A DNA stretch of 64,000 nucleotides. Origin: Linepithema humile. Its lineage: Eukaryota; Arthropoda; Insecta; Hymenoptera; Formicidae. Below, piece after piece: positions 1-14,587 of this stretch. The notes under the pieces were generated by a model. It was not told the origin of the DNA and ran no database searches. It saw only the letters and a list, made by a program, of their open reading frames with translations. The DNA lies in the NCBI RefSeq assembly GCF_040581485.1, contig NC_090133.1, positions 20,088,001 through 20,152,000 of the forward strand. Direction: 5' to 3'. The translations under genes were made by a program, and so were the position numbers. Numbering within the stretch: the first letter of the stretch is position 1; each line of letters begins with the position of its first letter.

Positions 1-1243
1 CAATTGATTTCGATACGCCACTTGATACAATGCGATAACAGATCCTGAAAACGCCAAAACACATCCAGGCGTCAGCAAAACATATTCCGATGTGTTTAAA
101 AATACATAACGATTACGAATACATGATGAAATAATGCAGACAAAAGCTTTTCGCGCGTGAAATCAAGCAATTTCTTTATCATTCGTGTAATTTGCTCGCC
201 GCTGTTAATGATTTCCGAATTATTACTGTCGTCGAGAGTTATTATTTTATTCGTGTATTTTACTTCGCATCCTTCATATCTTATTTTGATATTGTATCTC
301 GGCACTTACGAGTAACAAATCGTACCGTCCGTAATCGATACCGCAATGGTAATCCTATCGCTTCTCCGAGTACAGTTGGGCGTACGATTTATCGTTCCAA
401 CCGGTACCCTGCGATTCCTCATATCGTTCATGGAGCTTATCGATTCGCTCGGAGTCTCTCTTTCTCTCTCTCTCTCCCTCTCTCTCGCCTTCTCGCTCTC
501 CCGCTCTCTCTTCCAAAGCGTCAAGTTTGAGTTTCACTGACGGTATTCGTTATGAAGTTCGAGTAGCGCGGTGCAGTCAGGCTCTAAGGGAGGCAAGAGG
601 GATGGAAGAGGCTCGCCCATCCCCTCGTTCCAGCATCCACCCTTGAGTTTATAATACGCCCCCATAACTGTATATTTCATGGAATCGCCGACTAACGCGG
701 GAAGAGAATCTTCCCAGCACGGATTCCAAATACCTCCTTGAATCGTGCGTCGAAACGCGAATTATACGCATCCATGGGAGAGATACTCGGGCGAGATTTC
801 GCGAGCGTTGCCGCAGGGAGGGTTCGGATTTACGGCCGCAAAAGCGGGGAAGCATTTATTACTATTTTGCGCTACGTAATATTTTACTCGGAACGATCAC
901 GCGACAGTGTAAATCGCACAACAGCACGGCCCGCGCGGCAGTTAAGTTGATTAAGCGCCGATAATCCGAGTTAACTAATCATGAATTAGCGATTTGCTCC
1001 TTCATTTATGAACGAGATTCCGAGCATAGCTGAAGAGAGAAAATCAAATTAACTTCGATTATCACTTAATCGATGTTGCTGCAATCAATTCTACGATTTC
1101 AACGGCTCATTTTCTTCGCTAATTTTCCCTCGCTCCGTTCCGCCATGGAGAACGCGAGAGTTGTTTGCGCGCAATAACACGTGCGGAATTCATCCGCGAG
1201 TTTCATTAAGCTAGACGGGTTAACGTTACGGACACGTCCGTCG
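1..1243. other. Non-coding stretch
   Basis: Mixed composition; apart from the CT tract near 480, no gene, hairpin or repeat is apparent. Short open frames overlap each other on both strands and lack splice signals or recognisable domains. Confidence 0.7.
455..512. repeat. CT-rich microsatellite
   Basis: Interrupted (CT)n with CCC and CG interruptions. Open frames across it on both strands are low-complexity artefacts. Confidence 0.9.
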
Positions 1244-1333
1244 TTATAAATAACAATAAGGGTCCGTCGCGGACGGCAAACATCGTAAAACCTTGTGCAA
1301 ACATCGAGGGGCGGTGGGAATCGGGTGTCTACA

Positions 1334-1353
1334 CGGCGGCGGCGGCGGCGGCG
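1334..1353. repeat. (CGG)6 microsatellite
   Basis: Six uninterrupted CGG units plus CG, inside a CpG-dense segment. Confidence 0.95.
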
Positions 1354-1984
1354 ACACGAGAGTCGCTTTCTCTCTCGGGGGACGCGGGTGTGCGGTTGAT
1401 AGAGAAACGGCGAAGCCGGATAGAATATCGCTTCGTGGATGGAATATGGCCGGCGAAGAACGAACGGTGAGAAAAGCTCCGGCCGTCTGACCCGTCATGA
1501 AATACGAATTGGGAAGCGTGCCTGGTCGCGCCTCGCCGGGATATTCCGATTTAGAGGGAATCCCATCGGCGCGACCCACGGAGGGTGTGGTCCGTCAAAT
1601 AGGCCGAGGGAGCGAGCGGGCGCACTCGAGCGACGGGCGTATCCGAAAATATGTTGCAGCTGCACAGCACGTAGCCCGTAATCTTGGGCGAGTCGCCGCG
1701 GGAGACATTTGACCCTTTGGCCGGCGGAGTTATCGCGGCGGAGATTACGATTGGGATTTCTCATCCGAAGCGGAATGACGTATTCTCGTCGGACGCGATC
1801 ACCGCTGCGAATTCGTGACAAAAGCGGATCGCGACTCGTCGAGATAAAGATTTATTTATACGGAGCAATTTTTGAACGACTGTCGTATAAGGCGATAGTG
1901 GCGCAGCGTGTAATACGATTGGACGGTGTCGCGCGCGCTGTCCAATATCTTTCGCGGCGAATTTAATCTTTCGACTATAGACGA

Positions 1985-2011
1985 ACGGACGGACGGACGG
2001 ACGGACGGACG
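1985..2011. repeat. (ACGG)n tetranucleotide repeat, 6.75 units
   Basis: A perfect ACGG tetranucleotide run of 27 bases, followed by GTCGCGACGC. Confidence 0.95.
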
Positions 2012-4180
2012 TCGCGACGCGTATCATAAATTATGAATGCAATCATAATTCATCGTCCGGTGCGTTAATACGTGCGCCGCGAGGAAAAAAGAAATTCGCG
2101 GATCGTTCCGGCGGCTAATAAATCGCCGTTAGCGAGGAAGCGCGTTATAATTCTCGCGTAATTGAAATATGTTTCTCCGGGCGTCCTGCAATTCGTACTC
2201 ATTGCGCGGCGCTGAAAGGAAAAAAATAAGTGCACCCGACGATGCATCTTAGTGGAACGCTTTCTCCGCGATGAATATCATTACCTGTAATACTCTGCGA
2301 ATTTTTAAAAATAACAAGGTTGCGGTCGGTGTTTTATGAAGATGTTGGGTAAGTGAAAACGTAATGTATGAGCTGGTTCTAAACTCATTTCTCCGACCCG
2401 CTTATAGTATTATTTACACAACGAAACAATTCCTGCGCCGCAAACCGAGCGATGCCTTTCTCGCATTGCGAGAATCCAAGTTATTCCGGCTCGTTCAATA
2501 ATTTTACGAGCGCGTACCTGACTTATCGTTTTCCAGCCGCGCGAATCACCGTAAACATTCGAGAGGGTGGCGCTGCTCCATCCGGTGCACTATCGCGCAC
2601 GAGCGTGCGAGAGAGCAAGCGAACGCGTGTGTGCCTACGCTGTGTACATAAATTACGGATGGGATCGATATCCTTTACGATCCAGACGCAATAGCGTATA
2701 TACGATAAAGAGGCTTTAGACACCGCACCGAGCCGGTTAAATTCACGTAAGTACACTAACTCGATGAAACCGTGTAAATCGTAAAAGATACGACCGGGCC
2801 GACGCCCGGGGCGTATGTTTCGAGGGCCCGCGCGGTATCAGCCGTTGCCGCGATCTCTGCGAAGAATTTATCGCGTTTACTCCCCCGCGTAGAGGACTGC
2901 CTTTCCGGGTTTACGGTCGTGGCGAGAGTCGATGGAAACGCAATATCCGCTTTGTAAAGTTACAAGGAAGATAAGCGCACGCATTACGCGGGGAAGCGAC
3001 CCTCCTCGCGAACATTAGGTCGTTAAGGCGCAATAGTTTTCACGGTTCCGATTCATCTCGCGCGTAACGCTCCATTTATCATAAACTGCGCGCGGAACAA
3101 GCGGGTCGCAAGAAATGGGGAGGTTGACCGAACACCGCGCGGAAACTTTCCGAGCATTACGTTTATTACATCAGATCCGTTCCTTGCCGTAAACACGCGC
3201 GTAAAATTACCGCGTCTTCCCGCGGGCACACTTTATACAATATTTCGCGAACTCCGCAGCACGTGTGTTCAATTGGCGTCTGGCCGAGCGTACGACCGTG
3301 GCGAATTAAAAAACGCGCTCGGAGCTCGCGCCCAGAGCGGTTCGTTTGATCTCCCGGTAAATTTGCCGAGAAATTAATTGTGTCGCAACGGGCGAATTGG
3401 CGGTCCGCGCTTTCGCTCACTCGTCGCGTACGTACGTCGTTCCGCGCGGCGAAGCCGTATCCGCGTACCGCAGTCACGCGCGGAATTATATGGCGCGACG
3501 GTGGTGCTTCGCCTTCACCAGTGGTAGACTAAACACCGTGGCCTGTCTCGCCTCCTTATAGAATATACCTCGCTATTGTTAGAGTTAAAGCTTGAGTGAC
3601 AATATCTGGATGGCGGCATCGGGTGGCCCGGGTAACTGGAGCATCCGCTTTGTGCGCCCAAGATCGTAAATTCAATTCTCGTTCCCGTTGTCCCACCGGC
3701 GCGAAACCGCGCCCTCCCCCCTTTCCCGCCCGCCTTTCCCGCTCGCCATGCCCCTCGCGCGTCTGCGACGACATGCGCGCGGCGATACTTCCTGCCGCAA
3801 CTTCCGGGCGGCGCGCTTCGTACGGCAGCCTCTCCTACGGTAGACACAAAGTGAATATTATAAATGTCGCTCGCGTGCCGTAACGCCTATGAGTCGGCGG
3901 CGGTGAACTTGGCTTAACTGAGTTAACGAAGGAGGTCCTGGAGGCGTGGGAGGCAGAGAAAGGAAGACGCGGAGCTGAGGGAGTGAGATACGGAAGGCAA
4001 ACGTCGCGGAAACGCGCGACGTTTTCACGTTCCCAAGAAAATTGAGAGAGAAGCAGACATCCCAAGCTATTTACGCGAATATGACGTCGTGAAGCTCTCG
4101 CCGATGCTCGAAAACATATTAGTCTTATAAATATCAGGTTAGGCGGTTCTAATGCAGACAGAATGAACATCAAGTTTGCG

Positions 4181-6350
4181 ATAAGACGGCAATGAAGAAA
4201 TTAGCAACAAAGAAAAAGTAAACTGCGTTCGATAAACTTATGTATCTTGCTTCGTGAAAGATAATTAAAAAAAGAAAAGAAAAATAAATTCCGATAAATT
4301 AAGAAAAAAAAAAAAATGTATAGAAATATAAAGCTTGTATTATCATTTATGATCTCGAAATACGTACGCCTAAACTTGCTCGTAATCCTGTTTTAAATTA
4401 AGATTAACTAATAATCATCCGGCGTTAATATGGTAATAATGTGATACAAGCCAGATGCGCGCCGGCTCTGTTGTGCGGAACGCGATGTAAATGGATGTGT
4501 ATGCGCTAATACGCTCGATGCGTCATTGACTTTGATAATTTTAACATACGCGGAGAGAGCGGGGCAATGCATATTTGTCGCTTTGTAAATTCGCGAAAAT
4601 TCAAATGTTTCGACCGGAAAATAAAAACAGTACTCCGCGAGCGGGTGTGTCGATGGAATAATTTGACGCTCCGTTTCATCCAATTTGCCCGGTAAAAGAA
4701 ACAATTGTTCTATGTAAAACGTCATTTTTATTTTCTTTTTTACATTGCAATTGTAATTAGCCGTGACATTTTCATTTGTAGATACTTCAAAGGCAACGCG
4801 TAATGGCTATCTCGCGTATATTTTAAAATTATTTAAAATTATCTGGATTAAATAAAAGCTTTGTAATATGCAGCGCTTTGGCAATAGTTTATATACGGGA
4901 ATAAATAATTTCCATTGCATAGTTCACAGCGTAATAATAACGGAAGACTCGGCTCTTCGACATTATGCCGGACGACAGTGCTGTAAAATACATACACGAC
5001 ATCAGGTATCAAGACATAGCCGGCCGCAATATCGAAACACTGCATAGTTGCTAATAGATTAACGAGACCGTTAAACCCACCTTAATCTCATGTATATGGC
5101 GGCCACGGTCTATAGATGTGCACTTACATCGAAGCGACGGTTATGTCAAGAAACCCGCATGCGGTAATTGGCAATCGCGCTTTAAGTTACGTTTATAGAG
5201 ATCGTAAAACCGTTGGAAAGCGAATTAAAATTAAATCCAACAAGAGCCGGCATTATCCAGAAACTAACATTTGAAATGGTTTTACGGTGCACGGTTCTCG
5301 AAAGGTTTGCGAAAGAGCTCGATATCACATTCTGATATCCTTGTTGAGCTTGCATCTTGCGGAAATAAAAAAGAGATATAGCTTAGAGAAAAAGAGTTAT
5401 CGAAGAGCTTTCGCATCCTGCAAATTAAGAATTTTAGACTTGTCATATATTGATTTAGTTCCTTCACAAAGATATTAAATTCCTGTCCGGTATGGCAGGC
5501 TTAAAATTTCTCATTTGCAAGATACGAAAACTCATAAACAATTCTTTTTTCTGAGCTATTTGATCGTTTTATTTCTGCAAAAGATGACGGAAAAGCAGCT
5601 CGGCAGAAATTATTTTAACATATTTACATATATATCAATTATATGTATATTCATATATATTTTTCAATACATTTCAATATATTGCAGGTTTAATATTATA
5701 CACTCACGTGTAACATTATATGTAACAGAATAATGCACAAATTGCAGCAAAATTGCTATTATCATGCTATAGTTTGCGTACACGTTACGCTCCTTTGGAT
5801 GATTTAACCGCTATGTTTTAGCAGCAACGACAAATAAGCAGTAAGAGCGCTACATGCGCAACCGTTTGAAACAAGCAAAATAAATAATGCGAGAGAAACA
5901 CAAACGACACTTGTAAAAGATATTTACTCGTGCAAATTATTAACATATTATCATGCAAAACATATCATGTGCGCGAGATCATTTCGAGTGCGATGTATAT
6001 TAAAGTATTACCGTGCGCAATTTTGTATCATGGGTCGTCACCAGAAATAATTATCCCCCCAACATAATCCGCGCTTATCTACGACGTGTAAAGGCCTTTG
6101 CGAGCAACTGCCATAAAACAAAACGTAAAACTAATGTATGCTCCAGTCGCGCGCACTATCGCGCATTATCCCGTCTGCATCCTGTTGGCTTATCAATCCT
6201 TTTTCATGGTATTAGATACTTAACCGCTTCGCAAGCGCACACAAGCGCAGTGAATTCGTGCATTCCTGCGCGCTTGTGTGCAAAGCGTATCCGTATACTC
6301 GCTGCACACGCGGATTTTATAGGGGTAACTAAGGATTAACCGTGCGTTTA
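4181..6350. other. AT-rich non-coding stretch
   Basis: A/T-rich with an A13 run at its left end and TATA/ATAT-rich sequence around 5610-5700. No coding signal seen. Confidence 0.7.
4264..4316. repeat. A-rich tract with A13
   Basis: An A/G-rich tract ending in thirteen A residues at 4304-4316. It could be read as a poly(A) tail of an old retrocopy, but no retrocopy body is recognisable to its left. Confidence 0.85.
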
Positions 6351-8440
6351 CCCGCTATCCTGTAAACTCGATTAAGGCGATTGCGAAGCAAGTTCGTTAC
6401 CGAGATCGAACGATTCGCGTGACTTCTCGAATTCGGTGCAGCTGGCGTGTGCGCTGACTGACCGACTGATCGATCGTTCCGATGATCGGTCGATGCCCGA
6501 GAGCCTTCCGCGGAAAAGGACTCGGTAATCCGTCGTCGTGAACTAATCGCGTCCTATTACGTGACTAATAGGCCACTAGGTTCGCCTCGCAAGGAGTTAC
6601 TCCAAGTGGAACGGGAAGCCTTCGTCGGACCTTCGATATCCACATTGCGCATGAGGCGCGCATATCGCGCACACAACCCAGATTTATTTCGGTCGATCCA
6701 TTTCGCATGATTGATCGACTATCGGATTGTATTTTTCACCGTTCGAGCGCGCATCTCGATCGTTTCGCAGGATAAAAAAAAAAACTTCTTGACGGACCGC
6801 GATATTTTTGTTGGTATGGAAATTTGACGGTGTTTCTTTCGCGCGTCATATATATTCGCTTGATATCCCGCCGTGACGTGCGGAATACGCGCGGGAAGCG
6901 CGAATATGATATCTTGCGGGCACTTTCTCCGACGACGTGAATAAAGTCAATTTCGCCACGGCGCGAAAATGTTATAAAGTAATGCGGTCCGCCTAATTGC
7001 TCTAACGCGATTATCTCAGTCTCGGTGGATAATGGAAATTGCCGCCGTCCCTATTAGACTATGATAATCGCGTAGGCAGACAGCGGCGATAAACGAAGGA
7101 GTAAAGTGACCGCTTTATTGGACGGATACAGACTCCTCTAATCGTTCCCCCAAGACGATCCCCTCGTGCACGTCAAAATACAGCCTCATTCCGCTCAATT
7201 TTGTAGAAACGACCGTATCTATACACACGCTGGCGTGTGACAAACGATTCTCCGCGTCCAGCAATATATTCCCGTCCGACTTAAGCGTGGTGTTCACGTG
7301 GCCGAAAAGGGCAGAGGCGGTTGCGCCACCGTGGCGGTCATTAAATTTTTATTCCGGTTTTATGCGATTTGCGTGCCAGCGCGGCGGGAGATGAAGGAGG
7401 TGAAGGCGGCGAAGGGGGGGGCGGAGGGACTTAATGATGATGTATAGGAGCCGAGCGACGGAGCGACGTGAAAACGGTCGCGGGTGGGTGCCGCTCAGTC
7501 TATGCTCTGCCGGCAGCGAAAGAAGAGTTTAAATACAAGGAGAGAAAGAAGAAAGGGAGTTGCTGTATATGTTGCGAAGAAATACCAGGTATGACTCTCC
7601 AGGTGAAGGTGCGATATTTTACTTGCCGTTCGCGGTATCTGATTGCAGAGGGAAATACGCAATCCCCCCGGACTCTTCCTGAAACGTTCGTGCAATCCAA
7701 CATTTTGCGCGCTAAAAATTATGAGATAAATAAGACGATACTTTACACACTTGTGAACATAAACGTGAAATCTTTTTTTCTTCGAAGCTTAATACGATTG
7801 TTACTGACTCGAGTTTGCTCGTAATTCATATTTTTCCACAGTTTAATGAAAATAAATCAACCCGTATTATTTTATGAATTGAATAATAATATAACGAATA
7901 ATTGTTCTTCTTCATCATTTGCATTTGTTAAAATTCAGTAGATGTTTTCGCACGGCGATGATCTCGAATAGTTTGACGAACTTGGACGGTTATTCCGCGC
8001 GAGACAAGCAGCAGGAAAATCCGATTTCCTTGGAAGTGTTCCGTTGCGAGTAACCGCATTATACTGGCGGATTTCACGGTGAATATATCCTATCCGGGTC
8101 AGATGTAAATGCAGCTATTTATGAAACCTGACATCTCCATTCCGCGAGCGCTTCCGCGTTGCACACGTTAGGATTTTCAGATGCCCAGCCGTTGACATTT
8201 CAGAAGGACGTCGGGCCTTCCGCGCAATATTTCTCCTTCGCGGTCGTGAACAAATGCGATATCTGCATTTGATATTGCCGGCCGTTCCGTGCCGTTCGTA
8301 GAAACACATTTTATAAAGTGACTGTTCGCGAGACGCGGCGGTGAACCCTGTTGCCGCAAAAATATCCCGGTACGTCAAGAAGCCCCCCGTAAGATACGGA
8401 CCAAGCGCGGAGAGGGGAATCCTAGAACGCATGATATCCA
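6351..8440. other. Non-coding stretch
   Basis: Moderately GC-rich, with a purine-rich patch near 7390-7430 (GGAGGTGAAGGCGGCGAAGG). A minus-strand frame at 8177-8359 stays open for 60 codons but has no domain or splice support. Confidence 0.65.
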
Positions 8441-10640
8441 ATTAAAATTTTTTTTTTCAGCAAATGTAATTCGTGTACCGCATCGGAAAACCAATTTCGC
8501 GCGATTCATAAAAGATGAGCTTTTAAAAACGTAACAAAAATGGCGCAAGATTATAGTTGGCAAAGTAAATTGTATATGTAACGCTGGTTTATTAAGGCCG
8601 TTAAAGCGATTATAACCGAAAAACGAATATATAAATGATCGATTTTGTATCGTCTGGGCTTTAATGCACAGCAGCACAGCACACCGATAGATCGATACTG
8701 TACGCGCGCATCCGTAATTACCGAATTACGGGAATGAAATAAATTATGGCCCGTCTCTCCCTCGTATGGTAATAAAATAAAATATTTAATATCACCAAAA
8801 TGCGTGCGGATTTCGCTTTTCAATCCCGCGCGTCGAGCATTCCCTTCCCGAAACTATGTATTGTCCCGAACCATCCCGAGCGTACTTATGATTAATGTTG
8901 AATGAGGGGCTGGGGTACTCCTAATGATTATTTGGTAGCACTGAGTTATCAAGAGGGAGTAACATATTCATGAGCGACAATAAATTATCATTATCTCGAA
9001 ACACAATGCCGAATCTTCGTCGCGTACTGTCATGCAGAATTTATATTATCTCGAAGAAAGAGATCGGGGAATTCGATTCGATGTTATTGCGTACTGGGCG
9101 TGTAATTAATACAAATTGCAAAAGCAAGTTTGTAAATACGATAGCGTGTTACGGTAAGCCACGCGCGATGTATACGGCTGTCTAATAATTAAGCAGAAAC
9201 AGCTCTATTTGCCGTTATCGAATAAAAAACACAGGGGCTTCGAAAGGAAAGACGGTGGAAGCTCACGCGATCGCGCGGGCGCAGCACGGCTCGCGCACGC
9301 TTGAGACTGCTTCGACATGATACATGCGCTTTTAATTTTAATAATGGCCGCAAATTAATTGGATATCGCTGGTGCAGCAGCGTGTCGATGACAGGTCGAA
9401 CAGTGGCGCCGGAAGCTCATACGCAATTTCTGCGTACGTGATGTTATATATGGTGGGTGTGTACGCGCAATTCTCTCTCTTTCTCCACCCAATTCTGCTC
9501 TGCCTCTCTCTCTCTACATGACCGTTGTCATAGACACTATTATCCAAAATTTGTTATAATTGTTAGAACAAGCCATAAAGTCGCGTTTCTATTATCGACT
9601 CGGAGCTATAAATACGAATATAGAACAATTAAATTGTCCGGATTAATTTTTGAAGCCGGTTAATATTTCTTCTCAATGACTATTTCCGTAAAATTAATGA
9701 TTATTCGTTATATTTTTTACATTCTAAACGTGATCTCGGGCGTATTATACATGTATTACAAAAGCAATTTTCTATAACGTCACGTATAATTAATATATTT
9801 AACATTATTAATTTAGTTATATTATTTAGTTAAATTTAGTATTCCGCCAATATGGGATCGCGATTGAAAATAGTAACAGTTAGTTCGCGCGGTATACAAT
9901 TATAATATAAAATTATTTTGTACACATCACTATAATATGTATTAACATACTTAATGATGCTAGAAATTAATACCACCGGTGCAAAAGTTAAACTTTAAAT
10001 AATTAATGCGACAATCCTAGTTAAATTTATTCTACGACTAAAGTAGTGAAATGTATCACGCGACGATAGTTGCTATCTCGATGTGATCGCATTTCGAAAC
10101 ATTATTTGAAATTCTCATATTCGAGCGCTTTATACACACACGCTATCAATATATGTATTATATATCAACGCTGTCTATGCAGGACGGAAAGGAGGCTTCC
10201 GTGCACACATATTTTGCCGAGCACCTCAGGAAATTATACTCCTTTCTACCAATTCCGCGCGTCCGTTGGATTTAAATGATGTTGCCAGAGAAAATAGCGC
10301 TGTCATTGTAAGCGTCGAAAAGGGGAGACCTGTGCATTATCGAATCATAAATAATCCGATCAGTTTATCTCGGATACTATAAATAAAAACCGATCAGTGG
10401 CATTGGAAATCCCAATCGTTTTATCAAAGGTTTTTTTTTTTATCACTTAAATGCCTTTTGTTAAACTTAATGTAATAAGTACAATTAACCGATATTGTTC
10501 GATATCGTACAAAATATAATTAATCGTATTTTTAGTTATCGTAAATAGATAATGATGCTCGTAGCAAATTGTGCAATGACTATGCAAGAAGAAAACAATT
10601 TTTTGCCCGAGGGTTTCTCGCGCATAACCATTCACGGGTT
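8441..10640. other. Non-coding stretch with an acceptor-like T tract
   Basis: A T11CAG on the plus strand ends at 8460 and would be a good acceptor, but the longest frame after it closes within about 24 codons and no good donor follows. From about 9670 the sequence is AT-rich and featureless. Confidence 0.6.
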
Positions 10641-12630
10641 AACTTATAACTAGGACAGGTTAGTGAGCGCTTCGTAAACAAGAAACGCAAGAAACGTACA
10701 CGGTAAATCACAACATCGCTCGAAGCTTACCGTGAAAATGGCGCACAGTTTGCGCCGCACGATGCACCATCGTAAAAGACCATCGTCGTCCTCCTCCTTC
10801 ATCCTCCCCTCCCGCCCCCCATAGCGTTCCCCTCTGTTCCGCTCGCAGAACTTACAGAACAATAGACAGCGGAGCGGCCTCCGCCGGAGAATGGAAAATA
10901 GTCGACTCCCGCCGGCCGTTTTCGGATGCCACCCACGAAGAGGCGAAACAATACGTCAAAAGTTCCGCATTAATTGTCCTTAAGTTGCCAGCGATAAATT
11001 CATTATGCCCCCGGGGGTAATGGTGTTATCGTGTTTTCGCCCCGTGGCTTCGGTAATACCGGCTCTTTCGGCCGTTTTGTCCTGCCGCGAGAGTCGATCT
11101 TCCCCCGCTATCCTCTGCACTTTGCCTTCGCCATCTCCACCGTGTCCCTCTTCCTTCCTTCCTTCCTTCGCCGCAATTTTTCCGCCTCATCCCGGCACCC
11201 GGCACGTATTTGCTATTGACGTCGTTGCGACCGCCGAGCATCTCCGAGACTCTTTGAATGCACGTTTCAAGAGGGAAATTAAATTCATTCTATTTATTCA
11301 TTCGCGCGGTTGTCAGTTCAACCTCTCTCTTTCTCTCTCTTTCTCTCCTCGCTTCTCGTACTTTCCGCCCTCCTCGTCGCTCCCGTCTTCTCTTCTTCCT
11401 CGTTCTCTCGTCGTTCAGGCCGATGGAATGAAAACTCGCGGAGAAAGATGTTGTCGGAGCAAGGAGCGCAGAAGAACAGAAGCTGAAAAAGACAGTAGGC
11501 GTGGCGCGCGCGCGGTTGGTCTATTTCGTCGTCTTCGGAAAGAACTGTATCTCAAGTCTCATAATCGGCGCATCGGAGACCTTTTAAACTATTAGCGGAA
11601 GTGAGAGAGAGAGAAGGTGAGAGCCGCTCGGAGTGGTTGCTCAGTAAATGCCGCTTAGAGTGCCGATTGTATAGCCGTTCCGATTAATTTCAATTAACTT
11701 CTTGAATCTTCTTACTTTAAAGTACACCTTTCGCGCGTTTGATTGCGGATTCTTTATCGATTCAGGAAAATTTATGCGATTCTCACGTATTTCTTTAGTG
11801 GAGATTGAAAAGCGTGCGTTATCTTAGCAACGAAGACCGCAAGCGTCGAGAGTACGCGTATCCCACACATGTACCGGACACGGGACTGCCCGACACTTGA
11901 CGACAAAGTGTACACGGATCACGGATCAGAGAGACGGGAGAGATCGATCGGTGAATACAGACGGTGAGATATACCGCATATGGAGCGTAAAGACGTAAGG
12001 CGTGAAAGACATCAAGTGGTACGAAATTGAAAATGGTCAGACACGAATCAGAAGCGGCCCGACTCGTCGCCGGCGCCGACGACGTCGCTAGCCGGAAATA
12101 AAACGCACTGTGCATACATGCGACGACGGGTCGGGAGCATTTAAATATTAAACCGACAAGATCTTCGCGCACTCGAGGTCATTGCGAGAGTAGTAAGAGA
12201 GTTTCTCATATCGAAGAGGAGACTTTCGCGAGCGTAGAACCGCGACGTCCTTTAGCGAGTATACGATATAAAGAAGTAACGTAACTTACGACATTGGTTA
12301 ACGAGATGAGGAACAAGGATGGCGAATACAAATAAGAATGAGAACGGAGCGAGCTAACGGGCGAAGCCAAGATTTCTGCCAAGATCGAGATGGCCCATGA
12401 ATAATTTTCACCCGGGGGAAAATAATTTAGGAGTCTGGAACTCGGGATTTCGTGACTCCTCCCCGGGCATATCCGGTTTTGTCCTCGCGATTCCGGGATA
12501 ACAGCATTCCAAGGATCACGGGCTGTCGCAGGGAGTGGCAAAGAGAAAGAAGAGAGCAGTGGACAGCTCCAATTACGAGGCAAAAGACTGGCTTGATGTA
12601 CGTTACTTCGGAAGTTTCATCAAGAATGGA
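10641..12630. other. GC-rich, pyrimidine-rich non-coding stretch
   Basis: Contains C/T-rich patches (11140-11180, 11318-11350, 11380-11415) that produce a 196-codon plus-strand open frame rich in Ser, Pro and Leu. Its composition follows the low-complexity tracts and it shows no domain, so I do not call it a gene. Confidence 0.6.
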
Positions 12631-14266
12631 ATATCAAAGTACTGACGCTAATTACCTTTCCGTCGTAAAAATTAGACCAATATGTATGATAAAAAAGAAT
12701 AATTATAAAGAAATACTTGATGCAACTTCTTTTTCAAAAAAATTACTAACAAACTAGATCCAAGAGAATCGATTTCATTAATTATGTGCACATGTAAAAA
12801 TAATTCATAAAATAATTAGCAATTAAATATCATATAAAATATCAAAAAAATGTTTTATTAAAATCTGCGACAAATTGCTAAGTTAATTATCGAAGAATAC
12901 TTGCATATCATTCATCGCATTACTTACTTATAATTTTGAACTTTCAACATTTTAAATATATTAAGTCTAAAATAAAAATTTTACCACACGCTTTAAATCC
13001 GGTTAAAGTTAAATAAAATCAATGTCTATAAAAGATTGTGTTTTAGATGTACATGAAAAATGTATAGCCTTTTAAATCTGTGCGCGTGATCGATTACCAG
13101 TGATCGATTTCTCGAGGGAAACTTTTTCTGAAGATTCGACAACTGATGTCATTTTCGACTAATGACTGCTATTTTCTCATCTTTTTGTCCCGTGCCAAGC
13201 AAGTACACTTATGTGTAACATGCCGTGCCTGTCTCGATGTCCGCTTCAACGTTTACATGACACGAAACGTAGGATTACAAATGGAACCGGCAGCTATTTC
13301 CCTTAAGCACGAATACTCGAACTCTTTAGCTCTCAGAATACATCGGTGGCATGCTATTAATTGAATCGGTCGGTTTGCAAACCTTGTAAGCTCCGAAATT
13401 GGATTGCTCAGAAAGCGACGAAAATCGCGATATCTATTAATATTCGCAAGATAATCAATATTTGACAATAAGTTCAAACAATCGTGTATTATTGGTTTTC
13501 GCATAATTCGAGATTTTCTATTTATTTTTTTCAAAACGCGTGTCAATATTAGTTATTTCGAGTCCGTGAAAAATGTATGGACTTGTTATTTTTAAATTGA
13601 CCGATTTAGTCGAATGCGCGCTATTTTGTCCCGTGCGTTAAATAATACTTAAATATCGATCAAGCTATTAATACATAAATACTAAGTTTAGTTAAATCGC
13701 ATTAAATTGTTTAGTTAAATTCCATTACGCTTTGTCGGAGCTGAATTTCCATTATCAGCGACGCGCGTCGTTGTAACGTACCGCGAACTGTTAATCAATA
13801 ATATTACACGCAGACTCGCTAAAGCACGTGAAACAACGAGCGCTGTAATCCATAGCTCTTGGAAAAAAAAATAATTCCGTGGGTAATGTTCTATCCCCGA
13901 TGCACCCATTATCGTATGACGCCACTCTACCTCTCCTCATTTATAAAAGAATCAATTTTTTTCTCGGTAAAAACTTCGTTTTTTTTTTTCAATTACAGTT
14001 CGCTTTGCAAAAGCGTTAAAAAAATGCGTGGGACATGCTCATGCGATTTAACAATTTTAGCGCAGTTGTCGTCTCGCTTCGGTTTTTCGCAAAATGCAAA
14101 TTGCGAGAGCGCCCGGGAGAATTTTACAAGCGGATAAAAGCGGAGACTGTATTTTGCAAACGCGCGTATGGGAATATGAAATTTCAGGGGGTGTACGGTA
14201 AACGCGGGGCAATACAATTCCGTAATTCATGCATTAAAGATACAAAGAATTTACCGTTTGCCCACG
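12631..14266. other. AT-rich non-coding stretch
   Basis: Strongly AT-rich to about 13080. GTGATCGATT occurs twice around 13087-13109. T11CAATTACAG at 13980-13998 resembles a plus-strand acceptor; the frame after it runs about 45 codons with no donor. Confidence 0.65.
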
Positions 14267-14416
14267 TTAAAAAAAAAAAGAGCGCAGGAGAAAAAGAGAT
14301 GAAGAGAAAAAGAGAAAGAAGAGGGAGAGAGAAAGCGCGAAATAAAACGAGAAAGGGGAAAACTCAAACGCGCGCATACGCAACTCTGTCCCTTTCTCTT
14401 TCTCTCTTTCTCCTCG
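14267..14416. repeat. Purine-rich tract followed by pyrimidine-rich tract
   Basis: Bases 14267-14340 are almost all A/G (GAGAAAGA-type). After about 45 mixed bases, 14385-14416 is CT-rich (CCCTTTCTCTTTCTC). The two tracts are broadly complementary on the same strand, so the segment could fold into a long imperfect hairpin. Confidence 0.7.
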
Positions 14417-14587
14417 CAATATGTACGTGATTTTAAAAAGTTTCCGGATTGAAGCGCCGCATCGTACTGATACCTTCGAGGATGCAAATCGTGCTCGAAA
14501 GCCCTCGTGATTTTTACGAGCGGATAAAAAGAAAAAGCCGACGGATAGGTAAACCGGGGTTGCGCCGACGGTAGGGGAGATGGCAGA

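Larger units (their letters stand above)
1244..4180. other. CpG-dense non-coding stretch
   Basis: CG dinucleotides are frequent throughout, with CGG and ACGG microsatellites. A donor-like GTAAGT follows TTCAC near 2748, but there is no open exon or acceptor to go with it. The segment could carry an untranslated exon or promoter; nothing decides this. Confidence 0.6.

Noticed and set aside
4304..4316. A13 tract as a retroposed poly(A) tail
   Set aside because: No retrotransposon or processed gene body is recognisable to its left, and no flanking target-site duplication is visible.
11005..11595. 196-codon plus-strand open frame
   Set aside because: Its composition is that of the CT/CCT-rich tracts it crosses (Ser, Pro, Leu, Phe); no domain is recognised.
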